Source: Balaenoptera acutorostrata
Lineage: Eukaryota > Chordata > Mammalia > Artiodactyla > Balaenopteridae
Length of the DNA stretch: 64,000 nucleotides
NCBI RefSeq assembly: GCF_949987535.1
Contig: NC_080071.1
Coordinates: forward strand, 21,599,032 to 21,663,031
Direction of reading: 5' to 3'
Below are positions 48,196 through 59,974 of this stretch, one piece after another. The stretch's first letter is position 1, and each line of letters starts with the position of its first letter. Below the pieces are notes generated by a model. That model searched no databases, was not told the origin of the DNA, and saw nothing but the letters and a program-made list of their open reading frames with translations. Both the position numbers and the translations under genes were made by a program.

Positions 48196-49810
48196 AAATA
48201 ACAAAGGTATTTAACACAGGGAATTAGATGAATACAAAATTGCAAAAGGGCTGGAGGAAGACGTTCTAAAAAGCCTTTAAAAATGATTCCCAGAACAACC
48301 CCTCTGAACATCTCCTTGAACCTGCTGGCTAGCAGCAACAGCCAAGAGAAGCAGAAGCCTTTACTTCACTTCTTCCTTCTACATTTTCAGGAATGCATTT
48401 TATTAGAGGGAGCTAATGTGTATTCAGAATGCTAGCAGCAAGGGATTCAGTAAATGCAATATTCAGCTTCCCAGTCTCTTCAGTACAAGAAGGCACCAAC
48501 AGAATGTAATTTAATGGATGTTGAATGAGCCAAACAACTCTAAAATCCCTCTGATTCCTCAATCAGAGATAGAAAAAATTGTATGCATTAGTGAACTATT
48601 CTCCATTTCTACTCAAGTCAGGATATGAAGGATAAGTTCAGGGTAAAGAATGTGATAGCAACATAAGTGAAACATCACAAAGAAAAAACCTTTCCAGTTA
48701 TAGAATTATGAAACCTAAGAAAGCCCATCAAGAGATAGTAAAAAACAGATCAAGTAACTATTTTTCTGGGACAATTAAGGTACACTTTTATCTAAAATAA
48801 TGTACAGAAAAATAATTCTCCATATTTCCCCAACTGATTTAATTATTATCCATCTATTTTTATATTTCCCAGCATATCAACTTATTAGAGAATATAACAA
48901 AATATTAGCTTGTCTAAGTGAAAGACTTCAATTATCTCTTGCCTACCAGTGTTGTTCAATATATCTAGTTATGATATGAATCAAATATTAATTTTAGCAC
49001 AGAAAGTTCTACAAGGATTCTGTTCACTTGTTGATCTACTTACTGTGTATCTTCCCATTTAGCAACACCAAAATCTGAAGCCTTTAATTAAATTATGAAT
49101 CATGTCTAAATTTCCTCTTCAGAAAATTCTAGGTATGAATAGTTAGTAGTTGACACCAATCTTTATAAGTCTCTATTGACTCTTGTTCAGAAAAACTCCA
49201 GTGGCTATGTTTGACTTACAGTGCAAGTCCTATCTTTAAAATTGTTTCATCTGAGAGGCAGTTTCTTAAAATCAGTAAAAATATTTTTATACCATTTATT
49301 TGCTGCTTCTGTTAGTAGTTTTAAACTAATGTGTCCTGAGTACAACCTAAAACAGTTAAACAAATGAAAACACCTTTAAAATGAAAGATGTTTTAAAAAT
49401 CCTTTTTCTTTCTCATTTGTATTCCTCTGTTTATTTCCTATGTTATACTATTTTATTATATTTGTCACCTTGAAATGAATGAAATAGGGACCTTAATTAT
49501 GTATGTATGTATATAGGTTAACTGATTTTTGTTTTAAGATAAAGTACATCATAGTACAAAAGAAATGTAAGCTCTCTTCATCCTGAAAATATTTAGGAAA
49601 CCCTAAGAATGAATAAGGTGTTTAGTAAACTTACAGATACTAGGGGCTTGTTTCTTTGTGATGCTTCATAGCTATTTGTGTGTTTTTATGTATGTACACA
49701 GTACTGCTCAGTGTTTTATTTTTTCTAAACGACAATAGTAGGCTTTACCACATTAGATGTTTTTCATCCAAGTAGAAAAATTAAAAATATGCAATCATAT
49801 TAAAATTGAG
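48196..49810. other. No feature recognised
   Basis: AT-rich, largely repeat-free sequence of 1.6 kb. A short (GTAT)n run lies near 49499-49514. No gene is supported. Confidence 0.35.
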
Positions 49811-49814
49811 TCAT

Positions 49815-50045
49815 TCAAGGCAAATTCAAAGATGTAAAGTAGATTAGAGGTTACCAGTAGCTGAGTAAGAGTGGGAAGTTATTGCTTAATAGTTACAGAG
49901 TTTCTGTTTGTGGTGATGAAAAAGCTTTGGAAACAGCAGATGGTTGCACAACAGTGTGAATGTCATTACTACCACTGAATTTTACACTTAAAGATGGTGA
50001 AAATGGTAAAATTTATGCTATGTCTTTGTTACAACAATTTTTTTA
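49815..50045 (+). mobile_element. Old L1 3' UTR end
   Basis: The plus strand reads agattagaggttaccagtag, later gatggttgcacaacagtgtg and accactgaattttacactta, the typical terminal segment of old L1M 3' UTRs. Confidence 0.65.
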
Positions 50046-50185
50046 AATGGTTAGCATGGTAAATTTTATGTTATATGTATTTTAATCACAGTCTTAAAAA
50101 AGTAGACAGTCACTTACAAGAAGGGTTACTCCCTTAAAAATTGTTACATTTACTCATTTAAGATGTAAATATTAAATATATCATA

Positions 50186-50568
50186 GGGACTTCCCTGGTG
50201 GTGCAGTGGTTAAGAATTCGCCTGCCAATGCAGGGGACATGAGTTCGAGCCCTGGTCTGGGAAGATCCCACATGCCACAGAGCAACTAAGCCCGTGTGCC
50301 ACAACTACTGAGCCTGCACTCTAGAGCCCGCAAGCCACAACTACTGAGCCCGTGTGCCACAACTACTGAAGCCCGCGCACCTAGAGCCCATGCTCTGCAA
50401 CAAGAGAAGCCACTGCAATGAGAAGCCAGTGCACCGCAACGAAGAGCAGCCCCCGCTGGCCGCAACTAGAGAAAGCCCGCGCAGCAATGAAGACCCAACG
50501 CAGCCAAAAATAAATAAATAAAAAGGAAAAAAATCCCACCAGGCTTTAATAAATAAATAAATAAATAA
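50186..50568 (+). mobile_element. CHR-type SINE, long form, with bipartite tail
   Basis: The head gggacttccctggtggtgca, B box gagttcgagccctggtctgg, repeated ccacaactactgagcc units and gacccaacgcagcc are present. An (AAAT)n tail is followed by about 30 unrelated bases (including cccaccaggctttaat) and then a second (AAAT)n run. The flanks atatcata (to 50185) and aaatcata (to 50574) give a weak duplication. Confidence 0.88.
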
Positions 50569-50575
50569 ATCATAG

Positions 50576-52315
50576 TCTTAGACCTCCATTTCGGGGCTAG
50601 ATTTTACCTGAGAATTTCAGATATGTAATAATCTATAATTCATCCCAATTATGCCAGAAGTTGGCATAGTTTTCCCTGTTGGATAAATCATTTAAATTAT
50701 AATAAATGTGCTAAAACCTTTTGTATTTTAGCTGAGCCCAAATATTGAGGATGAAACACTGAACAACTAGAAACCTAAGACAGACTCCTAAAAGACAACA
50801 GGTGTCAGCCCTTATTGGATAGAAGTCCTATACTGTGTTGAAAGATAATCTTCAATAATGATATGATGTATAGATACCAAAGCTCATATAATTATCAATA
50901 ACCATGTGCATTTGCTTGAAAAGTAAAAAAATATATAGTATGAGCTAAGAAAATTCTCAAGAAATAAGACAATTTCAACTCCCCTCATTTGAGAGATAAG
51001 AAAGGAAGAAAAAAAAGTTCCCTTTCCCTAATTTTTTCCTAAGTACTCTTTAAAAGACTATTTACACAGTCTTTTAATGTAACACAATGGTATTTTGTTT
51101 AAAAGCAATTCTTTAAAGATATTCTTAATGTTTTGTGTAGCTATGTTTTTGCTAATTATATATAAAAAACTAAAAATTACTAAGTCATGAAACTAACATA
51201 ATTTTAGATGTACCTTTAAAGAGACAAATGATCACTCTTTTTTAAAGTATTAAAAAGAGGATGGAAAAACTCAGAAGAAGAAATTACAATGTATCTTAAT
51301 TGTTACATTTTATTTCTGATTTTGTACCTATCATTAAATATGTAGCAGGACAAAATAAAGTCATAAAACCATGAATATCACATATTGTGACCATGGAGAG
51401 TCATTCAAAGAAATTACGGTTTTACAATATGCTACTTGAGCACAGACTTCACTCTTAATTCAGAAGGTTAATTTCTCCCAAATCCACATCACCGACATTT
51501 AGAAAGATAAAAACAAGTACTTGTGTGGATTTGTTCTTTGTTTTCTGCACTCTTCAGGGACTTATGCTTAAGACTGTATGGAGTTACTTCTGAGCACAAG
51601 ACAAACAACAAACACTGTATTGTTTACGTCCCCATCTAGTGGTCTTAAATTTCTATTCTGCCTAGTATTTAAAAATTGAATACTTAAAAACTGAAAACTC
51701 AAAGAAGTTATCTGGAAAAAGTTAAAACAAAACAAAAATTTACAGCTAGGAGAGAGATTATTAGATTATATAGTCTCATGCTATTTCAGCTAGAGGATGT
51801 AATGGGATGTCAGGAACTATGTGAAGCCACCAGAAAAAAAAAAAAACCATGAAGCATGTCCAAGAGCCTCTATTTTACTTAATGCTATATATTAAGGCAA
51901 ACGCATATTCTGGAGTAAAATGCTTATTAGGAGTATTTCAGTTTAAAACGCACAGGATCCAAACTTCTTATTCTATAGAAAAAGAACCTGATGACCTAAG
52001 CAATTAAATGACTTGCTCAAGTTTATTCAACCAGACAGTGATAGAATGATATCAATAATATAGATGTTTTATACCTTTTCCATTACAAAATACAAGTACG
52101 TACAAGATACAAATCAAGTTCATAAGACACTAAATAATAACCCCAAGTGCCAACTAGGTATACACTGGTGGGTTCTGTGGGGGTTTTTTGTATATAGAAT
52201 TTCTTAGATCTTTTTATCCTCAGAATTTTCCATTCACTTCATACCATAGCACACTTACAACCTGAAGCTAACTCAAACTACTATTCTACATTCTTTTCTA
52301 AAATTTGCCTAAAAT
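50576..52315. other. No feature recognised
   Basis: AT-rich, apparently unique sequence of 1.7 kb with no supported coding region and no recognisable transposon. Confidence 0.35.
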
Positions 52316-52317
52316 TA

Positions 52318-52835
52318 TATTAAATTGATTTTCCTTGGGAGTAGATAGTTCTATGAATTTTAACACATGTACAGATTCATGTTACTACCACCACAATCAG
52401 GATACAGAGCACTTCTATCACCCTCCACCCCCCCAAATCTCTTGTACTATACATTTGAAGTCACACATTCTCACAATCCCTAGCTCCTGGCAACCATTGA
52501 TCTGTTTTTCTATCAATATAGGTTTGTCTTTTCAAGAGTAGTTTATAAAGGGAATCATACAGAATATAACTCTCAAGAATGGCTTCGTCATTTCAGCAAT
52601 GTTGCCTTTGGGATTCATTCAAGTTGTTACATGTATCTACAGTACATTCCTTTTTATTGTTGAAGAGTATTCTATAGTATACTATATAATATATGGGATG
52701 GTGTATAGCATAGTACAGCATAAAGAGAAATACCATAGTTTGTTTACACATTCAGCCATTGAAGAACTTCTGGGTTGTTTCTAGTTTGGGGTGATTATGA
52801 ATAAAGAGTCTATAAACACTTGTGTCTAGGCTCTT
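52318..52835 (-). mobile_element. Old L1 3' end
   Basis: Minus-strand L1 3' UTR to ORF2 end: cacatgtacagattcatgtt near 52363, 'gctcctggcaaccattgatc' near 52484, ttcctttttattgttgaaga near 52647, 'gggttgtttctagtttgggg' near 52771. It contains a short internal expansion rich in TATA near 52674-52725. No frame survives. Confidence 0.65.
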
Positions 52836-53154
52836 TTCTAATTCATAAATGTAGGGGATTTACTATTAGAAGCATTTCATAAGTCATATTTATACAGAAA
52901 ATGTGACACAAAATATAATTGTCATAAGGGTAAGAATTTAAATAAATACTTTCAATGTCTAAATTACTTCACCACTATTCAGGAATTAGCATTAAGAGGA
53001 CAATTATTTCTACTTATACATGGGAAACATGAAATAGAAACATTGAATAATCAAACTTCCAGGCATACATCATAATTTACTTAAACACATAGGAAGGGAA
53101 TGGCAAATAATGGGTCCACTATTTCCTCTTCCTCTGCTCATGGCGTATGTCAAT
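52836..53154. other. No feature recognised
   Basis: Short AT-rich unique stretch between an L1 fragment and a SINE. Confidence 0.35.
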
Positions 53155-53166
53155 AATCAATCAAGG

Positions 53167-53507
53167 GGCTTCCCTGGTGGCGCAGTGGTTGAGAAGCTGC
53201 CTGCCAATGCAGGGGACACGGGTTCGAGCCCTGGTCTGGGAAGATCCCACATTCCGCGGAGCAACTAGGCCCGTGAGCCACAACCACTGAGCCTGCGCAT
53301 CTGGAGCCTGTGCTCCGCAACAAGAGAGGCCGCGATAGTGAGAGGCCCGCGCATCGCGATGAAGAGTGGCCCCCGCTTGCCGCAACTAGAGAAAGCCCTC
53401 GCACAGAAACGAAGACCCAACACAGCCAAAAGATAAATAATAAATAAGTAATAAATAAATTAAAGAAACCACTATAAAAAAAAAAAACTGGAAACTTTAA
53501 AAAAAAA
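53167..53507 (+). mobile_element. CHR-type SINE, long cetacean form, exact 12-bp TSD, multipart tail
   Basis: All CHR landmarks are intact (ggcttccctggtggcgcagt, gggttcgagccctggtctgg, gatagtgagaggccc, gacccaacacagcc). The tail is an AAAT-rich stretch, then aagaaaccactat, an A12 run, ctggaaacttt and a final A run. The exact repeat aatcaatcaagg at 53155-53166 and 53508-53519 brackets all of it. Confidence 0.93.
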
Positions 53508-53519
53508 AATCAATCAAGG

Positions 53520-53848
53520 CACACTTTGCTGTAGAGCCTTGATGTAGCCTCAGAATGCTCAATACACAGTTCTAGGTTGTTACTACTACATAATCAGAGT
53601 TGGGACTCCAGTTGCAACAAATTTTTCATTTCTGGTTTTAGGGGAAATTATTCTCAACAAAGCACAGTCTGTATAAAATTATTTTAGGAAAAAAAAATGT
53701 TCTGTAGCACTCTTAATCCTAGGCCTATTACCTTCCAAATGTGTAATTTTTCATAAGACAGAGCAAGAGAAACACTGACAGGGTAGTTCTGGACAGCCAT
53801 TAGTACCAGAACAAAATCCAAAGTATACAAGGGAAAGGAGCCTAATCT
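53520..53848. other. No feature recognised
   Basis: Unique-looking sequence between a SINE and a polypurine tract. Confidence 0.3.
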
Positions 53849-53970
53849 TGGAAAAAGAAAAAAGAGGAGAAAGAAGAAGAAAAGGAATAAGAGGAAGAGG
53901 AAAGGAGGATGGGAAGAGAAAAAGAAGGAGGAGGAGGATAAGGAAGAAAAAGAGGAGGAGGAGGAGAAAG
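53849..53970 (+). repeat. GAA/GGA polypurine tract
   Basis: About 120 bases of almost pure purine on the plus strand (for example gaggaggaggagaaag). A minus-strand open frame here is only Ser/Phe-rich low complexity and is not a gene. Mirror-repeat purine tracts can form triplex DNA, which is inferred. Confidence 0.85.
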
Positions 53971-54774
53971 TTATAGTTCGTTGAGAAATTGTTAAAATCT
54001 TATTTGTCACCCATTGTATTAAGCTAATTCTTCCAGTTCTGTATGTGGCGCTTATTTGATAATAAGTCTGTTTTAATGCCTTCATACTACCTATTTGGTA
54101 AACATCAGTGTTAGATTATAATAGTGGACTCCCTCCTTATATTTCAAACATAAAAATGGAAGATAAAATTTTAAGGAGAGGTTGTAGGTAAAAATAGCAA
54201 CATAGGAGAATCCAGCTTCCCCATCCCCCCCAGAAAGATCAAGGATTGAACAGCTATCAAGGAGCAGAATTAGCTCTGGGAGACCTCTAAAGTCACTTAG
54301 GAAGTTTTAGAAACACAATGCAACAGAACAAACTGAAAATAATCACACAAGAAGAGAAGGGAGACAGCTTCATTTTGGCTGCATCATCCCATCCCCCAAG
54401 CTAGTATTGTTCAGCACCAAGAAGGAACTTTCCAGATAGAAAGAGTTCTTCTTGCCAGGAAAGGAAGAGCAGGGTGAACAGCTTCTCCAGCCTCTTGGGG
54501 AACTCCATGAAGGTACTGCTTTGGTTTCACCCGGTCCAGACCAGCTAAGCTGAGACGTATAGAGACAGCTGGGTACAGGGAAGAAAAGCAGAGGCTATTA
54601 CTAACAGACATGCAGCAGGAGTGATCTAGATTCACAGAGTTTAGCAGATTTCACTACCGATAAAGCCAATAGCCAGCATAGCCTCTGAAGACCCCCGGCA
54701 GATTTCATCAGATTTTGCCTCACAGGAAATAGCATTTGTTAAAAACAGCTCACTGCAGCTGCACAAATGTTAAG

Positions 54775-55560
54775 TCACTAGCCACCTGAGTCCTTCCCTG
54801 TCCTTGCCAGAGTCTGGTAGTCACACTTGCAGCCAGCTGGGGCTTCTACAGCTACACAAGTGCAAGACATCAGCCTAAACCTCCACTGCTGTGCTCAGGG
54901 CTAGACCCTCCACCTGTGCACTTGCACGCCACTGGCCTGACACCCACTATCAGCCCCCACTACAGTGCACATGCCCAGGGTGAGCGTGTACACCCACAGG
55001 CAAGCATGCAGAAAGCCAAGGCCCCGCAGCTGCTGTGGGACCAGATCAGGCCCTGCCTCCTGTCTCTAGCTGGCACCACAGTGCTCACCTGTAGCTAGCG
55101 CTTCCAGCTGTGCACCTGCATGCCCCCAGTCTGACTCCCATCACTGGCCTCCACTGCAGTGTGCACACCTGGTGCAAGAGAGGGCAGCCACAGGAGAGCA
55201 TGCCAACAGTCAGGGCCTCCACAGTTGCCGTAAGCCCATAATCGGCCCTGGCCCCTACCATTACATGTATGTCTGCAACTGGTCCCTGCCACTACATAGG
55301 CACTAGCAGCTGACCCCCACAGCCAAGTGTAAGCACACCACTGACTCCAGCTCCCACCGCTGCTTGCCCTGGTCCCTAGTTGCTGGACCTGGAAGAGTCG
55401 CTGAGGACACCAACAGCCCTTGATGCCACTGTAAACCACCTGCAGTGCTCTCCAAGGCCCACAGAGTTATCGATGCTATGAATTCCAGCAGCCTGAGTCA
55501 AAAAGACATCATGCCCTTTGTACCTGGTACGGCCACATGCCCCTGCACTTGACACCCCAC
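54775..55560 (+). repeat. GC-rich diverged tandem repeats in an old L1 5' UTR
   Basis: Units of about 200 bp can be aligned: tgtgcacttgcacgccactg near 54915 and tgtgcacctgcatgccccca near 55114, each followed by a cccactatcagccccca-like and a cagtgcacatgcccagg-like block. The context, just upstream of L1 ORF1-like sequence, makes an L1 promoter array the best reading. Confidence 0.5.
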
Positions 55561-57781
55561 ACCATTAGAACCAAGATCACAACTTCATCTAGTGTGTCCC
55601 TCACCAGGTGAAAGAGTTACCTTACTGAAGTTAGTCCCTAAAGTCTGAAAGAGGTGACTGCTTCTTCAAACGCTCAGATACCTATGCAAGGCTACAGTGA
55701 TCATGAAGAATCAGGGAAATATGTCTCTGCCAAAGGAATACAGTAAATCTTCAGTAAGTGGCCCCGAAGAAATGGAGACCCAGGAATTGCCCAACAAATA
55801 ATTCAAAATAATTTTTCTACAGATTGCTTAGAGAGCTACAAGAGAACACAGGAAAACAATTTCATGATATCAGGAAGACAACAGAAGAATAAAACAGATC
55901 TTCAACAAGGAGACAGAAAACGTCAAAAGAAGCAGCAAAAATTTTGGAGCTGAGGAATACAGTGACTGAACTGAAGACTTTAGTAGAGAGCTTCAACAGT
56001 AGACTTGAACAAGCAGAAGACAGATCTAGAAGACAGATCAACTGAAATTATCCAATCATAGGGGCAAAAAGAAAAACAAATGAAAAGGAATGAAGAAAAA
56101 ATCTATGGTATTTATGGGACACCATCAAGTGAAATAATACATGCATCACTGGAGTCCTAGAAGGGGAAGAGAGGAAGAAAGGAGTAGAAAGCTTATTTTA
56201 AAAAATAATGGATGAAAATGTCCTAAATCTGGGGAAATATTTGGACATCCAAGTTCATAGGTCACCTCAAAATTTCAATACAAAACAACCTTCTCCAAGA
56301 CATCATAATAAAACTGTCTAAAACCAAAGACAAAAAAAGAATTCTAAAACAAGTAAGAGAAAAAAAATGCTCTCATACAAGGGAACCCCCATAAAGCTAT
56401 CAATAGATTTCTCAGCAGAGACCTTGCAGGCCAGAAGAGGATGGGATAATATATTCTTCGAAGTGCTAAAAGAAAGAAACTGACAACCAAGAAACTTCAC
56501 CCAGTAAACCCGTCCTTTAGAATTGAAGGTAGAAATAAAAACTTTCCCTAGTAAACAAAAGCTGAAGGAATTTATCACCAGTAACCTGCCTTAAAAGAAA
56601 TACTGAAAGGAGCTCTTTGACCTGAAAAAAAAGGATGCAAATTAGAAATATGAAAACATAGGAACATATATACACACTGGTAAAGGTAAGCATATAGCTA
56701 GATTCAGAATACCCTAATAATAATGTATTACAGATGCGTTAACTACTTAACTCTAGATAAAGGTTAAAGGACAAAAGTATTAAAAACAACTATAGCTTCA
56801 ACAATTTGTTAAGGGATATACAATATAAAAAGATGTAAATGGTGACATCAAAAACATAAAAGGAGGGGAGTAAAAGGACAGAGTTTTTGTATGTGTTCAA
56901 TTGTTACCTTATAAAATAGACTGTTATATATATGATACTTTATGTAAGCCTCATGGTAACCGCAAAACAAAAACCTACAATTAATACAGAAAAAGATAAA
57001 GAGAAGGGAATTAAAGTATACCACTACAGGAAGTCATTAATCCACAAAGGTAGGCAGCAAAAAAGAAAAAAGTAATAATGGCACTATAAAACAGCCAGAA
57101 AACAATAAGATAGCATTAGTAAGTCCTCACCTATCAATAATTACTCTAAAAGTAAATAGATTGAATTCTCCAATCAAAAGGCATTGAGTGGCTGGATGGA
57201 TTAAAAAAAAAGACCCAACTGTATGCGGCCCATAAGAGACTCACTTCAGCTTTAAAGACACACATAGGCCCAAAGCAAAGGAATGGCAAAAGATATTCCA
57301 CGCAAGTAGAAACCAAAAGAGAGGAGAGGTAGCCATATTTATTTCAGACAAAATAGACTTTAAGTCAAAAATGGTAACAAGAGACAAAGGTGGTCATTAT
57401 ATAATGATGAGGGCATTAATTCATCAAGACAATATAACAATCATAAATATATATGCACTTAACATCAGAACACCTAAATATATCAGCAAATACTAACAGA
57501 TCTGAAGAGATAAATAGACAATTCAAGAATAGCATGGAACTTCAATACCCCATTTTCAACAATAGATAAATCATCCAGACAGAAAATCAACAAGGAAATA
57601 TTGGACTTGAACCATACTTCAGACCAAATGGAACTAACAGACATATACAGAAAATTCCATCCAATAGCAGCAGAATACACATTCTTTTCAAGTGCACAAG
57701 GAACATTTCCCAGCATATATCACAAGATAGGTCAAAAAACAAGTCTTAGCTAATTTTAAAAGTTTGAAATCATACCTAGCA

Positions 57782-58608
57782 GGTCTGGTACTTTCAGTTA
57801 CAAGCATCTTTGCTGTAGATGCCACGAACATTTCTGACATATAACTAACTGGCCATAAGGCAATTTTGCCATAAAAAATGAAATAAAAAATAAAAGAGGG
57901 GCATTAAAAAGGACATAAAGAAACATGATAAATTAACAGCAAAATTAAAGACTTTCCTGTGAAATACAAAGTATTTGAATGTGTTTAAAATGTGTGTAGA
58001 TTCATGGCAATGCTGTGCAAATAACTGCTTTTATTTTGTGTGTTGTACCTAAGCATTTGTTTTCCAAGTCTTTTGTTCATAGTATTTTATACTTTTTTTT
58101 TGCTTGTTGATTCATCTCCTCCTTTGGCATTGCATTTTTTTCTTTATTGACAAAATTTCTTCCTTCATTGAGGTGGTATCAGTTTCCAAATACTAGGATG
58201 CATATTTGTAAAAGAGATTTGTATTGCATTGTGAAAGCCTTCTACACTGTTAGCTGTTCTTGGTATATTGTCATATGTTCCTTGATAGACATTTCGAAGT
58301 TCTACACGAAATGTGGGTTCAACTATGTGCCTTCAACGCTCTTGCCCTTATTCTCCTGCAATAGGGTGTGTTCAAAATTAGAAACCAACACTTGTGGCAA
58401 ATCATTATCAGCTCGATAAAGCCATCAATAATGTTGCTAACCAGAAGAAATGCCAAAGCATTTCAACGAGTTGAAACCAAACTGTCAACCCCCAAACCGT
58501 CAATCAGTTATTTTAACTTTCATGGGAAAATTGACTTATGGTCAATTAGTTATGTTGCAGAAATGCTTGTGGCAAAGATGTCTGTGGCAAAGATGCTTAT
58601 GGCTAAAG
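57782..58608. mobile_element. DNA transposon with about 90-bp terminal inverted repeats, MuDR/Ricksha-like
   Basis: The left end (ggtactttcagttacaagca, aacatttctgacatataact, then a ggccataaggcaattttgcc stretch to about 57872) and the reverse complement of the right end (58612-58521) match over about 90 bp with many substitutions. The flanks tacctagca (57773-57781) and tacctagaa (58609-58617) suggest a 9-bp duplication, the length typical of Mutator-like elements. The element interrupts the endonuclease region of an old L1. A 100-codon plus-strand frame (58368-58670) runs through its right arm and resembles nothing I can name. The family assignment is tentative. Confidence 0.6.
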
Positions 58609-58777
58609 TACCTAGAACCCATGCCAAGTTTCTTTTCCGACCACAGTGGTATGAAACAAGAAATCAATAACATGAGGAAAGCTGTAAAATTCACAAATTA
58701 CAGATATTACACAATATGTTCCTAAATAACCAATGAGTCAAAGAATAAATCAAAAGGGAAATCAAGAAATACAGACA

Positions 58778-59111
58778 GGGCTTCCCTGGTGGCGCAGTGG
58801 TTGAGAATCTGCCTGCCAATGCAGAGAACGCGGGTTCGAGCCCTGGTCTGGGAAGATCCCACATGCCGCGGAGCAACTCGGCCCGTGAGCCACAATTACT
58901 GAGCCTGCGCGTCTGGAGCCTGTGCGCGGCAACGAGAGGCCGCGATAGTGAGAGGCCCACGCACCGCGATGAAGAGTGGCCCCCGCTTGCCACAACTAGA
59001 GAAAGCCCTCGCACAGAAACGAAGACCCAACACAGCCATACATACATACATACATACATACATAAAAAGAATGTAAGCAGACAAGAATATCATTAAAAAA
59101 AAAAAAAAAAG
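58778..59111 (+). mobile_element. CHR-type SINE, long cetacean form, exact 12-bp TSD, bipartite tail
   Basis: Landmarks gggcttccctggtggcgcag, gggttcgagccctggtctgg, gatagtgagaggccc and gacccaacacagcc are intact. The tail is (CATA)n, then about 30 unrelated bases (aatgtaagcagacaagaata), then A16. The repeat gaaatacagaca at 58766-58777 and 59112-59123 brackets it and overlaps the first bases of a Tigger1-type element, which was therefore already there. Confidence 0.93.
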
Positions 59112-59117
59112 GAAATA

Positions 59118-59433
59118 CAGACATACCTCAGAGATATCATGGGTTCCAGACCACCATAATAAAGCATATATCACAATAAAGTGAGTCACATGAATTTTTC
59201 GGTTTCCCCGTACATATAAAAGTTATGTTTACATTATGCTGCAGTCTACTATGTGTGCAACAGCATTATGTCTAAAAACACAATGTATATACCTTAATTT
59301 TAAAATAATGCCTTTGAAAAAATGGTGCCAATAGACTTGTCTGACCCAGGGTTGCCACAAACCTTCAATCTGTAAAAAACACAGTATCTGGAAAGCACAC
59401 CAAGGTGAAGTACAGTAAAACAAGGTATGCCTG
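59118..59433. mobile_element. Tigger1-derived (pogo) non-autonomous transposon
   Basis: The left end cagacatacctcagagatat and the right end aaacaaggtatgcctg are the inverted ends of Tigger1. Internal stretches aagtgagtcacatgaatttt, aaaagttatgtttacattat and cagggttgccacaaaccttc match both arms with the transposase region missing. It sits in old L1 sequence and was later split at its first bases by a SINE. Confidence 0.8.
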
Positions 59434-59974
59434 AATCTTGAAAAAAAAAGAAAATGGAACAACAACATATCAAAACCTGTGGGATGCTGCAAAAGCAGTT
59501 CTAAGGGAGAAAGTTTAAAAGGGTAAAGGACAATATTAAAAAGAAGAAAAAGCTCAAAAAAACTTCATTTTATACCTCAAACAACTAGAAAAAGAAGAAC
59601 AAACTAAGTAGAAGGATGGAAATAAAGATCAGAGCAGAAATAAATGAAATAGAAAGCAGAAAAACAATTAAAAAGATCAATAAAATTAAGAGTTGGCTTT
59701 TGAAAAAGATAAATAAAAGTGACAAACCTTTAGTTAAACTAACACAGTGTGTGGAGAAAAGGAAACTTTGTACACTGTTGATGGGAATATAAATTAGTAC
59801 AGCTACTATGGAAATCAGTATGGAGGCTCCTCAAAAAATTAAAAATAGAATTACCATATGATCCAGCAATCCTACTTCTGGGTATACATCCAAAGAAATG
59901 AAAACAGGATCTCGGAGAGGTATCTGCACCCCTATGTTCATTGCAGCAATATTCACAATAGCCAAGATGTGTCA

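Larger units (their letters stand above)
54150..59972 (+). mobile_element. Old near-full-length L1 in plus orientation, heavily interrupted
   Basis: In order there are a 5' UTR with GC-rich tandem repeats (to about 55560), an ORF1 region (55700-56700; coiled-coil-like ggagctgaggaatacagtga and later tcagcagagaccttgcaggc), then the ORF2 endonuclease part. The endonuclease shows caaaagagaggagaggtagc near 57315 and aagtgcacaaggaacatttc near 57689, and runs to 57781. A DNA transposon (57782-58608) follows, then more endonuclease/linker, a SINE plus Tigger-type insertion, the linker to about 59750, and a jump to the ORF2 C-terminal end (59755-59972: gaattaccatatgatccagc). The reverse transcriptase core is deleted. 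All frames are broken. Confidence 0.7.

Noticed and set aside
53684..54085. 133-codon Ser/Phe-rich minus-strand frame
   Set aside because: It is produced by a GAA/GGA polypurine tract and has no gene-like composition outside it.
55095..55439. 114-codon minus-strand frame in GC-rich sequence
   Set aside because: It lies in the tandem-repeat 5' UTR of an old L1. The peptide is Trp/Cys/Gly-rich without known similarity.
58368..58725. Possible transposase remnant in the long-TIR element
   Set aside because: The frames of 90-100 codons cover mostly the right inverted repeat and contain repeated VAKM-like motifs from its sequence repeats. No catalytic motif is visible.
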